A stretch of 64,000 bases of DNA from positions 28,843,372-28,907,371 of the forward strand of contig NC_092797.1 of the NCBI RefSeq assembly GCF_918797505.1, in the 5' to 3' direction. The notes below the pieces were generated by a model. That model ran no database searches, had not been told where the DNA came from, and saw nothing but the letters and a program-made list of their open reading frames with translations. This stretch comes from Bemisia tabaci. Taxonomy: Eukaryota > Arthropoda > Insecta > Hemiptera > Aleyrodidae. Shown piece after piece: positions 1-14,300 of this stretch (position 1 is its first letter; every line of letters starts with the position of its first letter). The translations under genes and the position numbers were made by a program.

Positions 1-3000
1 CACTTATCATGAAAGCTTTGCTTTTATAATAGTCGTCAAGTAAGACAACAATATAAGGGGAGAAAATTTCCAAATTTTTTTTGCAACATTTGTCCTCAAA
101 AAACTGTTAAAAATTTGGGTATAGTCCCTGAAAGTCCTGAAATTTTCAATCGGCCAATTTTGAAAAACTACCAAAAAGTCTTTAAATTGTCTTCGTAACT
201 CTTTGAATTTTACTTTGATTTGACTGCATGAACCCTGACTCTTTTTAGCATAGTATCTTTCCTTTTTCAATCAACTGAAAGAAGTGTCAAGCATGTGAAA
301 TTTGAATTTGACAACCAGCCTAAATGGGACATTTTTCCATGAGGGGAATGGAAAGTTAGGCTGTCAATCAAATATTCCAAATTGACGGAACAGTAGGCAT
401 TTGAAAATGTTTTCACCCTTTTTTGACACTATACCAATGTCAGAATGGCCTCTGAATGAGTCAGTCCCATGGGTCTTTTTTTCATCTTACACTCTGGAAT
501 TGGAAAGTTATTAGAATGAGTTATAGTTCCTCTTCCTCTGTTCCAACACTATCTCTATAACTGAATTAGAAAAAAATAAAATCCTTCCTTCATGAGTAAT
601 TATGGCTTGTGATGCCCTTAATTACCAAGAGGCTGTGTTTCTCAATGGATTCTGATCTGACAATGTATCTTAAACTCTTCAAGCCAAGAATACGCTGTCT
701 AAATGTAAGTTGTAATTCTTGTACGATGATATTCACATCTGAGTAGAGACAAATTGTTTAACTTTAAAGACCATGTTATTGATCAAGTAGTTGATATAGT
801 GAGAAAGTCCTCATAAGGCTGTAAAGTTTAAGATACTAAAGTGATTGAACAGCAGGCGCTAAATTTACTTCCAGTACAAGTGGCGTCCAGTACAAGATGA
901 TATTACTTAATTGCAAAAAATTTGCTTGCTCTTTTGCACTTAATATTTTGAAAGAGGACTGCATTTCAGATCTGCATGGCTCTCTCTGCAGCCCTTTGCT
1001 ATGATCCTCTTTTACAAAACATGAAGCATAAGTGAATGTGGAAATTTTTTGTAATTTACTTAGTAGTTGTCACCAAGTCCTGGATGAATTATTTATTTTT
1101 TTTTATCTGTTCAATAAATTTTTTCTATCGCACATACATACCTCCTTTTGAAAAGAAGATTAGAACAAAAGTACATACTATCTTTCACTGTACCTACTTT
1201 CCTTTTCTAGAGTGTTTCCTTTTATAAGGAAATGAATTAAGACTCAAGGTAAAGGCCGAATATTTTTTTACGCTGTGAGAAATGAAATGTTTTCACAGAA
1301 CAAGGCAGAATCACAAATCAGATTTAAATATTGAAGCAGCACAGGGCTAACAATAATGTTCACAATTTTTTTCATGTTTTTTAAATTACTTATGGCAAGT
1401 AAATTAAGAAGCATGAAAAAAAGAAGAAACCTTGTTTAGGTTTTACTTAAAAACTCTCTGTGATGCTCTGTCAAAATGCTTACCTCTCAAATTGTCGCAC
1501 TTATTTACCCGTATCCTAAGAATCGCATCTCCTTGAATGATGGAAGTGTGAAAATGAAGAAATCCTATTTTGAAGAGCACTCACAGATGAATTAATTTTT
1601 TTCCACCACCCACACAAAATATTTTAGCATCAAGCATCGACAGAAATTTTTGAAGTGACAGAACAATAGTTTGCTCTCTGAAACTAGAAGAGATCTGATG
1701 ATAATGGTATTCAGACATATCAGCACTGAAATGGGCATTTTTCCACAGTCATGGCCCGAAAGGGTAAGAAGTACACAATACAATTTCAGTTCTGTTGTTT
1801 TGAAAATGATGGATCCGTTTTGATGAATGATGCATTTTTAATTTTATATTAAGTCGGCTCTGTGTTGCTTCCATATTATTTACTAAGATTTGTGATTCTG
1901 TTTCTCAGCTTTGAAGTAATATTGCTGTGGGTCCTTAAACCTTTTTGGTCAGTGGTAAGTAGTTAATTATTATCATTTGATTCCTTCAAGAACCATTAAA
2001 TTATTTTCTCTCCTTATATTTTGTTCAGCTGAAAATTAGTGTAGGAACCAAAAATAACTGGATCACCCTCATCCTGGCCGCTAGTTTTGCAGTAGTAACT
2101 TCTCCTTGTAAAATTTTTTATTTAACTACTGATAATGCATTTTAACATCTTGCATTGCATGAAACCAACTCAGAAAAATTGTATGACTGTTTTGCTAAAG
2201 CAAGTTTCGTTAAAGCGTCATTTTTCTAGGTAGTTCATTTTCTTTCATGAGGTTTTTAATGTGTTGCACGCGAGTTTCATGGATAACACCCCCGATTAGC
2301 AGGCAGCTGTGAAGTTTCAGTTTCTTGTTGATAAAATCCCACCTGAAATTGTAGAAATGATTACCAAAGCATGCTAAAATGAGACTTTGAAAGAATCTTA
2401 ATTTTACAAGAGGCTGGTGCGACTCAAATGAGGTAAAATGTGCATTGACGATTTTGAAAGCCTGGTATGCATCTCCAGGACTGGATCTGAATAAAATATC
2501 AAAGATGTGTATTCGTCAATTTATAAACATCATTGTTGTGCTATTGAATAAATTTAACTTCTCATTTAATATTTATCAACACACCCTTTTAGACTTGCAC
2601 ATGAAGTGCATCCCTGAAAATTTGTTTCGTAAAATTTGTCTCGCTGTTTCTAAGGTTCGCAAGTGTTCCTTGCATCTCTCGCTGTTATGAAATGTTGTTG
2701 GATGAGTTTCATAATGATTCCTTTTTTCATAAATTATTTCATGAAAGGTGAATGTTCACTGGTAAGCAAACAAATTCAATACTTGATTCCGATCTAGTTG
2801 TTAAAGGATGACGTTTGCAACTGCCGAAAGTGTTGATGCATATTTTACTGCGGTTGATTTGCATCAGCTTCAGTGTTGTACTGTTTTAACTAGTTTTAAC
2901 GGGCACCCCTACAGATCCTGCTGTGCAAGAGGATTCTCAGCCGCTCGGAATTTCTTTTAATTTGATTTTTTGGTTTAGGCTTCAAACTTTGAGCTTTTCC

Positions 3001-4492
3001 TCACCATTGAATCCCCTCTAATTTTTTTCTGATCCCCCCTCCCCCCTTTGACTGTTTTTAACTAATCGTCCGAGGGAGGATCTTTTTATTCTTCTTTTGC
3101 TTCAGTGGTATCAAAATTTGCCTTTTATTTGTCTCTTTTCGGATTTTGGGTCTTCATATCCTCTTGGGATCCTTAAAGGAATCTTAGTGGGAGGTTAGGG
3201 AGCTGTTTTGTTATCCATGCTACAAGACTACAGCAACGTTTATGAAATGTACAGAAGGAATGAATGCTCTTGAAAACAGCGAAGAAAAATACGACCTTGG
3301 TGATAAGTCATGAAATTTTTTTGATGAGATCCATGAATTGCAATTTGGTATAGTGCATCATCCGTAACCACAGTGAGTCACTTGAAACCCATTCAAAAAG
3401 AGAAGTCGGTACCATTGGACTAACTGCAAAGGGAAAAATTACCCAACTACTTTTAGGTCCTTTGCCATAGTTACAAAATCAGCTAGTATCCCAAATATTT
3501 CCTGCTCTTTTGATTTTTGAATGATGTTTTGTCCTGAAAAATCTCTCCAAGTTTAACAATCAAAAGTGCAAAACAATGAGATGCTTTGAGCCCTTTAATA
3601 ACACAGTTTAGAAATTACAATACTTGAAAATAAAGAAGTCTTTTTAACTGGTAGAAAGTATTTGAAATACAACCAATTCATGTCAATCAAAATATCTTAT
3701 GTCATACATTTTATTCTAGGCGCTAGGTCGAAAAAAATATAATGCTCGTTGAGAATACTATTTAATGAAATGAAATGTATTTGAAACATTATACTGTTCG
3801 CCCTCCTCTGTGTCATCCTTTTTTTCAAACTTTCTACATTTTGCCTCAATCACTGAGAATCAAGCAAATAGAGGTGTGCAACAAATTTATTCACTTGACA
3901 TCCTACTAAGCAATTGTATTTGAGAAAATAGCCAATTCAAGTAATGCTTCAACGAATTTTTTAGCATTTTGGGTCGAATTTTCAAATCGCTAAAGTGCCA
4001 AACTTGATGTGAGTGACCTGGTGCGTCACACCTTTCATATTCCTTCGCCGGTCATGATGGATTTTCCTCTTAAATAGCACCTCTGGAGACAGTATACTTT
4101 AGAGGCCCTGCATTGCTATCTTTCTTACTGCGTATTTACTTCCGGAAATTAATGCTTAGATTCTCCCACTAATGACCGATGACCAAAGCGTAGAACAATT
4201 ATTTTAGGAAATCCAACCTCAATTTGTTGAAACTCTCTGAGCAAAGTGTTCACCTCGACATCGATCGGTCACCATTTGGCGAATTTCATGTTCAACAAGT
4301 TACTAATCAATCATCATCAGGCGAAAAGCAGTGTTGATCCCAAACTTAACTTTTGCCTCACCTGATAACACTCCAAAATGTATCACCTCAAAGCGCACTT
4401 TATCAATTGCCTTTTTTTTATTCATAATATGTTGAGACTACGGTATTTTCCATGTTAGTGGTCAAATTCACTTTATTCTCAACTTTCACTGT
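1..4492. other. AT-rich non-coding stretch, probably mle intron
   Basis: I see no exon, RNA gene or clear mobile element here. Short open frames lack family resemblance and splice context. The first recognised mle exon at 5255 starts inside a codon, so an upstream exon must exist. I could not find a dsRBD1-encoding exon here, so this is probably intron, or the N-terminal exons lie before the window. A short C-rich run lies near 3035-3050. Confidence 0.5.
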
Positions 4493-5113
4493 AATGGGCC
4501 TGTTGCAAACTTTTGCTGGAGCAAAAATAAGAGTTGTTTCTTATAGATAATGCCTCAAAAATCACGATGAGCGCATCGGCAAAGTCTGAAATGCACTCAT
4601 AACTTCACAATCTGCGTAAGAAATTTGCGTTTTTTTAAGCTTCCCGCTTCAAAAACGATACTACGGCACAGGTGAACATTTTGTAAGAGGAGTCGTTCCA
4701 TCGTCGGCAATAATCATCATGGCCGACGCCAATCCGCCAAAACACGTGTGATGGGACGAGATAACACCTGAACTGGATTAGACCAGATAACAATCGGTGT
4801 GTTAACGTTCATATTTTCCACGCCCGAATTGATTGACCTTGAACTCTCCTCGAAGTACAAGCGGAACTGCGCGCAAGCGTCGGCCATGATGAATATCGAC
4901 GACGATGGAGCGACTCCTCTAACAAAATGTTCGCCTGTGCCGTAGTATCGTTTTTTAAGCGGGAAGCTTAAAAGAACGCAAATTTCTTACGCAGATTGTG
5001 AAGTTATGAGTGCATTTCAGACTTTGCTGATGCGCTCATCATGATTTTTGAGGCATTATCTATAAGAAACAACTCTTATTTTTGCTCTAGCAAAAGTTTG
5101 CAACAGGCCCATT
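4493..5113. mobile_element. MITE family 1, copy 1 (621 bp, long TIRs)
   Basis: The ends read AATGGGCCTGTTGCAAACTT and its reverse complement, with inverted arms of about 215 bp around a central part of about 190 bp. No coding capacity is visible. Related copies lie at 12745-13320, 15943-16503 and 34244-34878. No convincing target duplication was found. A non-autonomous DNA transposon is the simplest reading. Confidence 0.7.
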
Positions 5114-5254
5114 GCAGTTGTAACTTTCAGTCCTTTGAATCAGTCAATGTTGCCTTAAACCAAGCCATTAATGTTGAATCCTTTGCATGAGACAAAACAA
5201 TGCAAGTATAGCTAGGTAGCGTATTAATGACATCTCTTCTGTCCTTTTTTACAG

Positions 5255-5301
5255 GAGTTTTTCTTGCGAGATGGCCATTTATGTGAGACAGCTTAATCGA
5301 A
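5255..5301 (+). CDS. mle: mle exon a: dsRBD2 start (47 bp)
   Basis: The acceptor is ttttttacag and the donor gtaagt. The exon reads [15 protein letters not shown], matching the family stretch before the TVTARESGSNKK-type segment of dsRBD2. It enters at codon position 3 and leaves after position 1 (A of ACG, Thr). It is too short for ordinary ORF detection. Confidence 0.85.
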
Positions 5302-8300
5302 GTAAGTTTTATTCTAAGATTTTTCTATTATTTTCCTTCCATTACGGTAAAAAAAAAATAAACCCTAAAGTTCAGGTCATTTTTTTTCTTTTCTTTTCTT
5401 TTTTTCCAAAAGCTTCCTAGGGATTAGTTAAAAAACGTCCCGTTCTTCAGATCTGCAACAACTTTGCCAGTGCATCGCAGCTAATACACTCCATAAACTC
5501 ATGGAAGAAAAACTGATAGGTCAGTGGGGATGAAAAGGACGAAGCAAAAGTTCTGAATGATGCATTGTATGAAAGCATGAAAATGCAAGACAAAGCAACC
5601 TGATCAGAATAACTGTAATCAGGGACTACTGTTGCTATATTAAGGAAGCATTGATAAGGGCGTGAGACGCTTTCCAAAACTGTTAAGGAAACCAAAATTG
5701 AATTCAATTTAAGGGAATGATGATTTTTGCCGCACATATTCCTACCAAAAAATTGTGATTTTAGGTATCCACAAGAGTTCCATTACCAGCTAGATATTTT
5801 CACTGTTTGTGAAATATCGGCGTTAAGCGCTCGGTCAACTCTGTCAATTTTTTACGGTATGCTGCCAAAAATGACTGAAAATGCTTCTAAAATATCAGGG
5901 TCAAGATTGTTCACCGCCATAATAAATTGATGATTTTATTTGAAGCGTCAGCAATAAGACTTCATTACAAACTAAAAAAGGAGAAACAATTTATGATATG
6001 GACAAATTTCTGTTATGACCATGCATTCCTAAATATCACCAAGTTTACTCAGTATTATATTTACCTAAGTCATCTAATTTGACGTTTTATGCACCAACCG
6101 GTTTTCTGCACCAAACCAAAAAGTGTGATTATCAACATGTTTAATCTGCCCCTTCACTTTAGATATTCAAGGAAATCTTAGGTCAAAATGTAGATAATCC
6201 AATTCATAGCATGTGTCCTCTGAAACGGAGCCCTTCTTTTTTAATTTTTGCATTGAGTTAGGAAAGTGCACTGTCCCAGTTACATTTTTATGCTCCTTTT
6301 TCATCTTCTCTGGCTATCATCTTTTCTAAATGTGTAAATAAATATGTTACAGCGATCACCGGCCGTGAAACTGGGTCTAACAAACAGACAGCTTCAAAGA
6401 ATGTGGCATTATCAATTGTCCGCCAGTTGTATCACTTGGGAGTCATTGAAGCTTTCAGTGGCTCAATCAAACCTAAAACAGCAACTCAAATGACACCGTT
6501 TGAAGTCCGACTTGCCCCTGAACTTGAGCGAGAAGTTTTTGATGTTCTCGATGCTCTTGAAATCAAGCCCAATCCCATTAAGCGGGTAAACTACCACTAT
6601 ATGATCAATGTCTTATAATTGGAGTGAAATGGAATCAATCATTTAGAAATGAACCATCTACTTTCGAATGTTGCTAAGATTGTATTGTTTGTGTGCTGCT
6701 GTGTAGAGTAACATTTTGAACCATGATGCTTTACTGTATGTTATTTGATCTAGAGTACCTTTATAGACAGAGTATGGCCATTCGTATCTTTTTACTACAG
6801 GAAAACTGTGCCGCTTTTTGTTTGGTCAACGAGTTTTTAGGCTTCATGATGCTTTATCGGCCGTAAATGAACAAACAAGATGGCGTCTCTCCGCGACATT
6901 GATGGGAAGCTAAAATTTGACACAAATTTCAATTACACGGCAGTAACAATTTAAATTAGCATATCTACGAATAACACGTGAAAAACACATGAAAACCCTA
7001 TTAAATTGCCCTTCGCCTTCATCACAGGAGGACGTAAGATGTGCATAACCTCAAACTTGCTTGCTGATAACAGCCATTTTGTTTGTTTATTTACGGCCGT
7101 AAGAACATCGTGTCAGCCTATTTTCATGCGACCAATGAAAAACCGGCACAGAAATGGCCGTACTCTGTCTATAAAGGTACTCCAATTTGATCTTCAGTGA
7201 TGTGTGCATCAACTTGCTTTGTAAATCTTTTAATGAGGGAATTTTTTACGTCATAAGTTCTTATAAGTCTCAGTGAACTTGCTGCACAGTCCCCAGAAAA
7301 AACATCATATTTTTTGCTAGAAGTCTACTTTTTCCACTTACATCCTTGTAGATATATGATTCATTTTAATCTTTTCCATTCAAGTTTTTTATAATTTTAA
7401 GAAAGCCCAGTTCTGCTGAATAACATATTCTCCGGCGGTACCTTACTGCCAAGTAACATAGCTTGCAGCAGCACCGCACTGCTGTAAATGCAACTCCATC
7501 CTCATTAAAATAGAAATTTCATTTTGCTTTTCAGGAATCAAATGAACCTGTCTCCCTTGTCTCTGATTGTGTCCTCGAAGAATTTGTTGCAACCAAACCA
7601 CAACCTGCAGGAGTTGTTTCATGGAGTCCTCCACAGCCAAACTGGAACCCATGGCTGGGTTGTAATATTGATGAAGGACCATTGGCACATGTAAGTTTCT
7701 TTTCCTCTTTACTGAAGGAAGTTTTCATGAAATAGTATTGCATGGTTTCTCATTGGGAAAAGAAACAAGGTATCATAGAAAGTTGGCTACACTTGTATCA
7801 GAAAACCAGATATTATCCAAGTCACTCAATTTTATTGGGTGACATTACTTTTCTTACATTTTTAAAATTCTTGTATCTATGTTTGATCTATAACTTTAAG
7901 CTGCATTTTCACTCTTTTAAAATTTCCTTAGCAAATTCTTGCCTGAATATCATGCAACAATTCTGAGCAGCATTCTTTATCCTGTGAACCTGAGTCGATA
8001 CTTGCAAGCTAATTTTTATCAAATCTAAAAAAAATGAGTTTTTTACTGAAGGCTTTAACCAACATCATTCACATTGAAGCTAACCTATTTTATGCAGCAG
8101 TCAACACCTTTATGTACTTGAATTTAATATTTTTGTTTGAATTAAATTATTATGAATATGGGTTGTATTGAAAAAATTGAAGTTCAGGCTTTGGATCTTA
8201 TCAGAATCAGATATTTCCTGTTCCTTGGATCTTAAAGTGTCAAGTCAAATCAAAATTCCTTCTCTGTAGCCTATATAATCGTAATTTAATCTGTGACAAG

Positions 8301-11300
8301 GCAATCCTAAGCAGCCCCTGCTAAGGCAACAAATTTGCCAAGTTAGTATCATTTTCTCAGTTTAAAATGTATAATTTCTATACTCAGGATATTATGACTC
8401 CTTGTTGAGACAAACATGAATGATGTTCTCAGGAACTTCTTATCTAGTGCTTTTTGTAGAGATCATAAGTCTTCACCAATACTCGTTTCACTATTTAATA
8501 CACTTTGTCTTTCATTTGCCCTTTTTCTTTTACTTTCTCCGCAGGCCTCAATGGATCAGATCAGTGAAGATCTGTCAGTGGCATTGAAAGATAAAATGCA
8601 AAATGATCAAAACTTACAACGCATGTTGGAATCAAGAAGCAAATTGCCAATTCACAATTTCAGAACTAAATTGATGGATGCAATCAATGATAATCCTGTC
8701 GTCATCATTCAAGGAAACACTGGTTGTGGAAAAACCACTCAAGTAAGCTTTAACATACGTAAGAGGGGATAATAAGGTTTCCGGTCGCCTGGAAAACCGA
8801 AAATGCCAATGAGTTTGCAGCAATGGAAAAATGTAAGGTGTGGGAAGAGTATATGTCGCAGGCAATTAGTCAAATCAGGCATTTAGTCAAATGCCTAGGC
8901 AAATAGTCAAATTTTACCGAAAACCCACTTTGGCTATTTGCCTAGGCAGTTGATAAAGTGCCTAGGCATTTGATAAAGAGCCTAGGCATTTGACTAAATG
9001 CCGTATGGCCTTTAGGCAAATAGTCAAATTAGCAATTAATACGAACAATTTACTCACCGAAGTCATTTGTTGGAGCAACTAAGCTGATGGTGGCATCTTG
9101 AGGAGCATTTGACGTTGTTCTTGAAGCACAGACAACGTCGAGTACCACATTGTTTTTTGCTTGGCTTACAGGAACACTTCATAACACCTTGGCCGCCAAA
9201 CATAGAGCCGGCTGCAACCGCCTCACGGATCGATATGAATTTTTCTCGCGGAATTTGTGAAAAGTCGAAATCAACACAGTCGATTCGTCGAAGGTCAGGT
9301 CTGGCGCACCAATTTTTTATGATTCCACCCATAGTTCTGACTTGGTAAACTCCGTTACGAATATCTGTTACGAAACCTTGTACATTCTGATGATCAAGAG
9401 GCCCTCTATCGACTTTTGGGACGGCTAAAATAACTTTGTCTTCTATTTGTAAATCATCAAACAGTTTTTTACTTGATTCTGCCATGCCAGCTGCTGCATC
9501 TTTTTGCCTTTCATGAGTTTCAGAACGTGTCTGACGAATTACTATTTCATTCTGGCATAAGTTACAAAGAAAGGTAGGGGATGTTTGCCCGTCTTCGAGG
9601 GTAGTTTGCCCACATTGTGCATGGCAGACATTAGGACATGTCGAACACTGTTCAGTTTTACCACCTGTCTGACAGTTACAGCAAGGGACATCATTTATGT
9701 CATCTTCCAATCTAGCAGCTTTTTCTACAGGTGCATCCGATGGTTCCGGCTCATTTGAATCCCTAGAGCGTTTTCTTTCTTCATTCCCTTTGTTCTGCAA
9801 GTTTTCCAAATCTTCTTCAGTCGTTAATTCAGCAAGAATGGAGGATGGTATATTGGTGCTTCCAAGACCCATTTTCGGTTCCGAACCAAACAGAGCCGTG
9901 TACGGTGATCGGTTCAAAATGCGATGGAAGGATATGTTTTTTTGCCATTGTACAAAATTAAGTCCCATTGACCATTGCTTGGTCTTATTGTCAGTCATCC
10001 AGGCCCTCAACATATTTTCAATATCTTGATTACTCCTCTCCACGGAGCCTTGCGTTTGAGGGTGCCTGGGACGTCCATGCACAATTTTGCATTCCGGTCA
10101 TAAATGGGCTACTTCTGTGATAATTTCGGCTACAAACTCTCGTCCGTTGTCACTCTGGAGAATATGAGGCGCCCCTTTGTCTAAGAAAATCTTCAATAGT
10201 TCTAGAGCAACTTCTGCTGCTCTTTTCGTCGTCAGCGGCCTTAAAGCGCAAAATTTGGTTGCGTGGTCTTGGTAGTTTAACACCCACTTATAACATCCGT
10301 CAGGTGTACTTTGAAGGTCAACCAAGTCTACTTGTCCTCGCACATTAAAATCAGCAGATAGTATAGGTTTAACAACAACACCTTTGTGCGGTAACACCTT
10401 TTTTCCGTTACAAGTGGTACATGAGCGTAAAAATAATAAAATTGCTGACCTGGGGATGTTACACCTATCCTTCATCGCGTGTTCAATTTTGTCTCTACCA
10501 CCATGACCAGTTTGTTTGTGGTACTCATTTATCTTGTCAAAAAAATTTTCGTAAGGAACCACGTATACGACAGTTTCGTTCTCATGTTTTGGTTTCAATA
10601 TGACACATTGTTATCCTCCTACTTGTAAAAGATCATATTTTCGCAGGAGGTAATATTGATTCTGAGTTTTCTTACTTCCACTTGCTTTCGCTTCAGTTAA
10701 ATTTTGAATAACCTCGTCAACATCTTTCTGATACCATGGCTTCTTCTTATTCTTTCCAAAATAATAGTTATCCAGCTCCTTGTAAAAAACCTCGCGGTGT
10801 TTCTCACAGTCCTCCATATCTTAAACTGAAATATCCGGCGATACTCCGACACTCAACTAAAGTTACTTTAAAACAAAACTAAAAATTCGCACAGCCACTT
10901 AAAAGTTTAAAACGTTTCGGACTCCGTCACTCAACTAAAATTATTATAAAACAACACTAAAAATTCGCACTTAAAAATAAACGAGTTAAAAATTTAAAAC
11001 GTAGCAACCGGCGAATAACGGTCCAGATACGAGCGCGCGATGAGGACTGACTGGAAATCAAAACAAACCAAATATTTCATTGCTCATACGGATCATCCAC
11101 AGTTATCAGTCACACAGTCACTGCCACAGGTGATAAGTCGCGTCCGCAAAAACACAGTTGACAAATGGATGCTCACTCCGCTCAGCCCCGGTCAGAATAC
11201 TCTCTGGCCCCGGTCCGTTCATTTGACTATGTGCCTGATCACCTCTCGGCATTTTGTCAAATGCTCAGGCATTTAATAAAATGCCTAGGCATTTAATCAA

Positions 11301-14300
11301 GCGCCTAGGCATTTAGTCAAATGCCTAGGCAAATAGTAAACTTCGTTAGTTTCTTACATTTCTTGACTATTTGCCTAGGCATTTGACTAAATGCTTGATT
11401 TGACTAATTGCCTGCGACATATATAAGAAGAAAGATGAGGAATTTCGTGAATAAAGTGTTGGCTTGGCAAATTTAGCAAGTGTAAGGTGAATGAGTGTAA
11501 ACAACTACTAAGCATCTTTTTCCGCAAAATCCTTTTTTGAATCTCTAAAAGCTGACATTTTTGGACAATTTAAAATTTGGAGCTCTCTCCAAGCTCAAGT
11601 ATTGACTTTTGACAAAAGCTTTGTGTCCATTCTTTCGCTTGTGAAATTTTACAGAGAATCATGAGTTTTGATCATAACGACTAATCTTTGCATAAGTTCA
11701 CTAGAGAAGGAATGGGTTTGAATAACGCATCGCCCACAAAAATGCCCGAATGTGAACTAAAAATTAATTGTAGTCTAAAAAAGTTGAGATTCCCTGTTCT
11801 GCAATCCATCAAATTTTTGAACACACCACTGAATCATGTTATTTTCTGTTCCTCCCCCCCCCCCCTCCTGCCCAAAAAAAAAGAATTAAATATATAATCC
11901 TATAAATTAAGGAAATTTAAAAAAAAAAGAAAAACTTGAGAAAGAGGATTAGAGTCCACACCAAGTAAGTTTACGCACCTCTATACTGCAACACAAGATC
12001 GTATGATATCACCTTCACATGTAAAGTAAATGGATCTTCTGTCGCTTTCTAAAAGTGGATAAACTTATTTGGCTTAAACTCTAAAAATTTAGTATTGAGT
12101 CGTTAATAGAGTATCAATTTGATTTTTGTTAGAAAAATTTAGAATAAACCATGTCTTTATACTAATGTGGATCATACTATGATAGGAGATGAGAAAAATG
12201 TTGAAGATGCTCCTAACTAATTTACTTACCATTTACAGAATTGTTTAACAGACTAAAGTATCATTTATTCAGTAATTTAATCATTGATTAATAGGAAGGA
12301 ATTTTGTTCTAGGTCTGTCAGTTCATTCTAGACGATTACATTCTGTCCGGTCAAGGCGCCTATTGTAATATTGTGGTTACTCAACCGCGTCGTATTTCCG
12401 CCATTTCTGTCGCAGATAGAGTGGCAAATGAAAGGGGAGAAGAGCTTGGAGTCAGCTCTGGTTACAGCGTCAGATTTGAGTCTTGCTTGCCTCGTCCATA
12501 TGGAGGTGTCATGTTTTGCACTGTTGGTACGTCAAATATAAATTCTAACTCCCTTAATTTTTAATTTGGATGAAATCTCATCACTCAATAGCTGCTAAAG
12601 TCCTAAAAGCTACCTATCAACATTTTTATTCAACTATCTTGGTTTTTCAATCTGATCTCAAACATTCAGACAGCGTAATGTTAAGGAGATGTTAACATAT
12701 TTAGAAATTTTATTGCCTTATGACTTTCGTCAACCGATTTCTTTTAAGGATTTTCCAAAATCTCGATGAGCGCATCAAGAAAGTCTAAAATACACTTTTA
12801 ACTTCACAATCTGTGCAAAAGATATGCATTTTTTTAAACTTCCTGCTTTGTAAACGACACTACCTCACAGGTGAGCATTTTGTAAGAGGAGTCGTTCCAT
12901 CCAACCCTTGCACACTAGGATGCTACACAATATTCACATGGCTAACGTTCCTACATGCAAATCGTCAGGTAACTCCGTGGTCTTTATCAAAGCAAGGATA
13001 GTAAAAATATAAATACTCTGGTTGATTAAATCCTTCCTTGTCACGTGTGTTTTGGCAGGATGGTTAAGGCCATGTTGAATATTGCGTAGGATCTCGGTGC
13101 ATAAGGGTTGGAAGAAATGACTCCTTTTACGAAATGTTCACCTGTGCCGTAGTATTGTTTTTGAAATGAGAAGCTATAAAAAACGCATATTTCTTATACT
13201 GATTGTGAAGTTAAGAGTGTACTTCAGACTTTTCCACTGAGCTCATCGTAATTTTTGTGCCATTTTCTATGAGAAACCACTCTTCTTTTTGCTCTGCCTG
13301 AAGTTTCCAACAGGCCCATTATGGAAAAATTGAATGCTTCTTCATTACCTGAAGCTCAACTCGTAAAAGTGAACTATTTTTGCCAATATTCTAAGTTAGA
13401 GAAAAAACAAATAATTGAAAAGAAAGCAAAAGCAGTTTAAAAACTTTATTCCTCCCAAACCGGAAAATTACATTCTGGAAATTGCAATTATGAGAACTTC
13501 TCCCTTTGTTCAGTTCAGGAGGTGCTCAGACTTCAAATTTTTGGTTCTGTGTTATGCGGTTAAGATCATCTGTTTTTATAATGTCTATGTTTACATTTCA
13601 ATAGTTCGAACAAAACTTTTGCTACTTGCAAAAGAGGCATTTACCGAATTTTATGGCTAAGAATGAATCCTTGAATTTTCTCACTTGTTTGTCTTTTCAG
13701 GAGTGCTCTTACGGAAACTGGAAGGTGGTCTTCGAGGAGTATCACACGTTATCATCGATGAAATCCATGAAAGAGATGTCAACTCAGACTTCATATTAGT
13801 CATCCTAAGAGATATGATCCATACCTATCCTGACATGCGTGTTATTCTTATGTCTGCAACAATTGATACAACACTTTTCAGTGACTACTTCAACAACTGT
13901 CCTGTTATTGAAGTTCCCGGCAGAACCTTCCCAGTCAAAGGTATATTTCCTGTTTCTAGAAGAAAGAAATCAGTCTTAGGAATGTTAATTTTCTTCATCA
14001 CACTGCCTTCCAATTAATCATCTAAGCATTTTTCCCCCCATCTGAAGCGGAGTTTCAAATTTTTTCAGTTGTATTTTTCTAGCTAAATCCTTTGTTAGCT
14101 TTTTTAACTATACCGTACACCTTGTTCAGGGAAGCAGTCTAATTTCAGGAAGAAATAAACATCTCATCTACCAGTCATAACAAAATTAAAATACAGTGTA
14201 CCGGTTAAAAGCTGACCGGTAGTTTTCAAACATTATCGGTTTTATGCTATTACCTCTATTATTTTAGTACAACTGATTTTGTTTTTCACCTCCGAAAGAA

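Noticed and set aside
5447..5737. 96-codon minus-strand frame
   Set aside because: Lies in an mle intron, no recognisable motif or splice signals; likely chance.
8854..11419. LTR retrotransposon integrase
   Set aside because: No RT, protease or LTRs; inverted ends and a 4-bp duplication indicate a DNA transposon.
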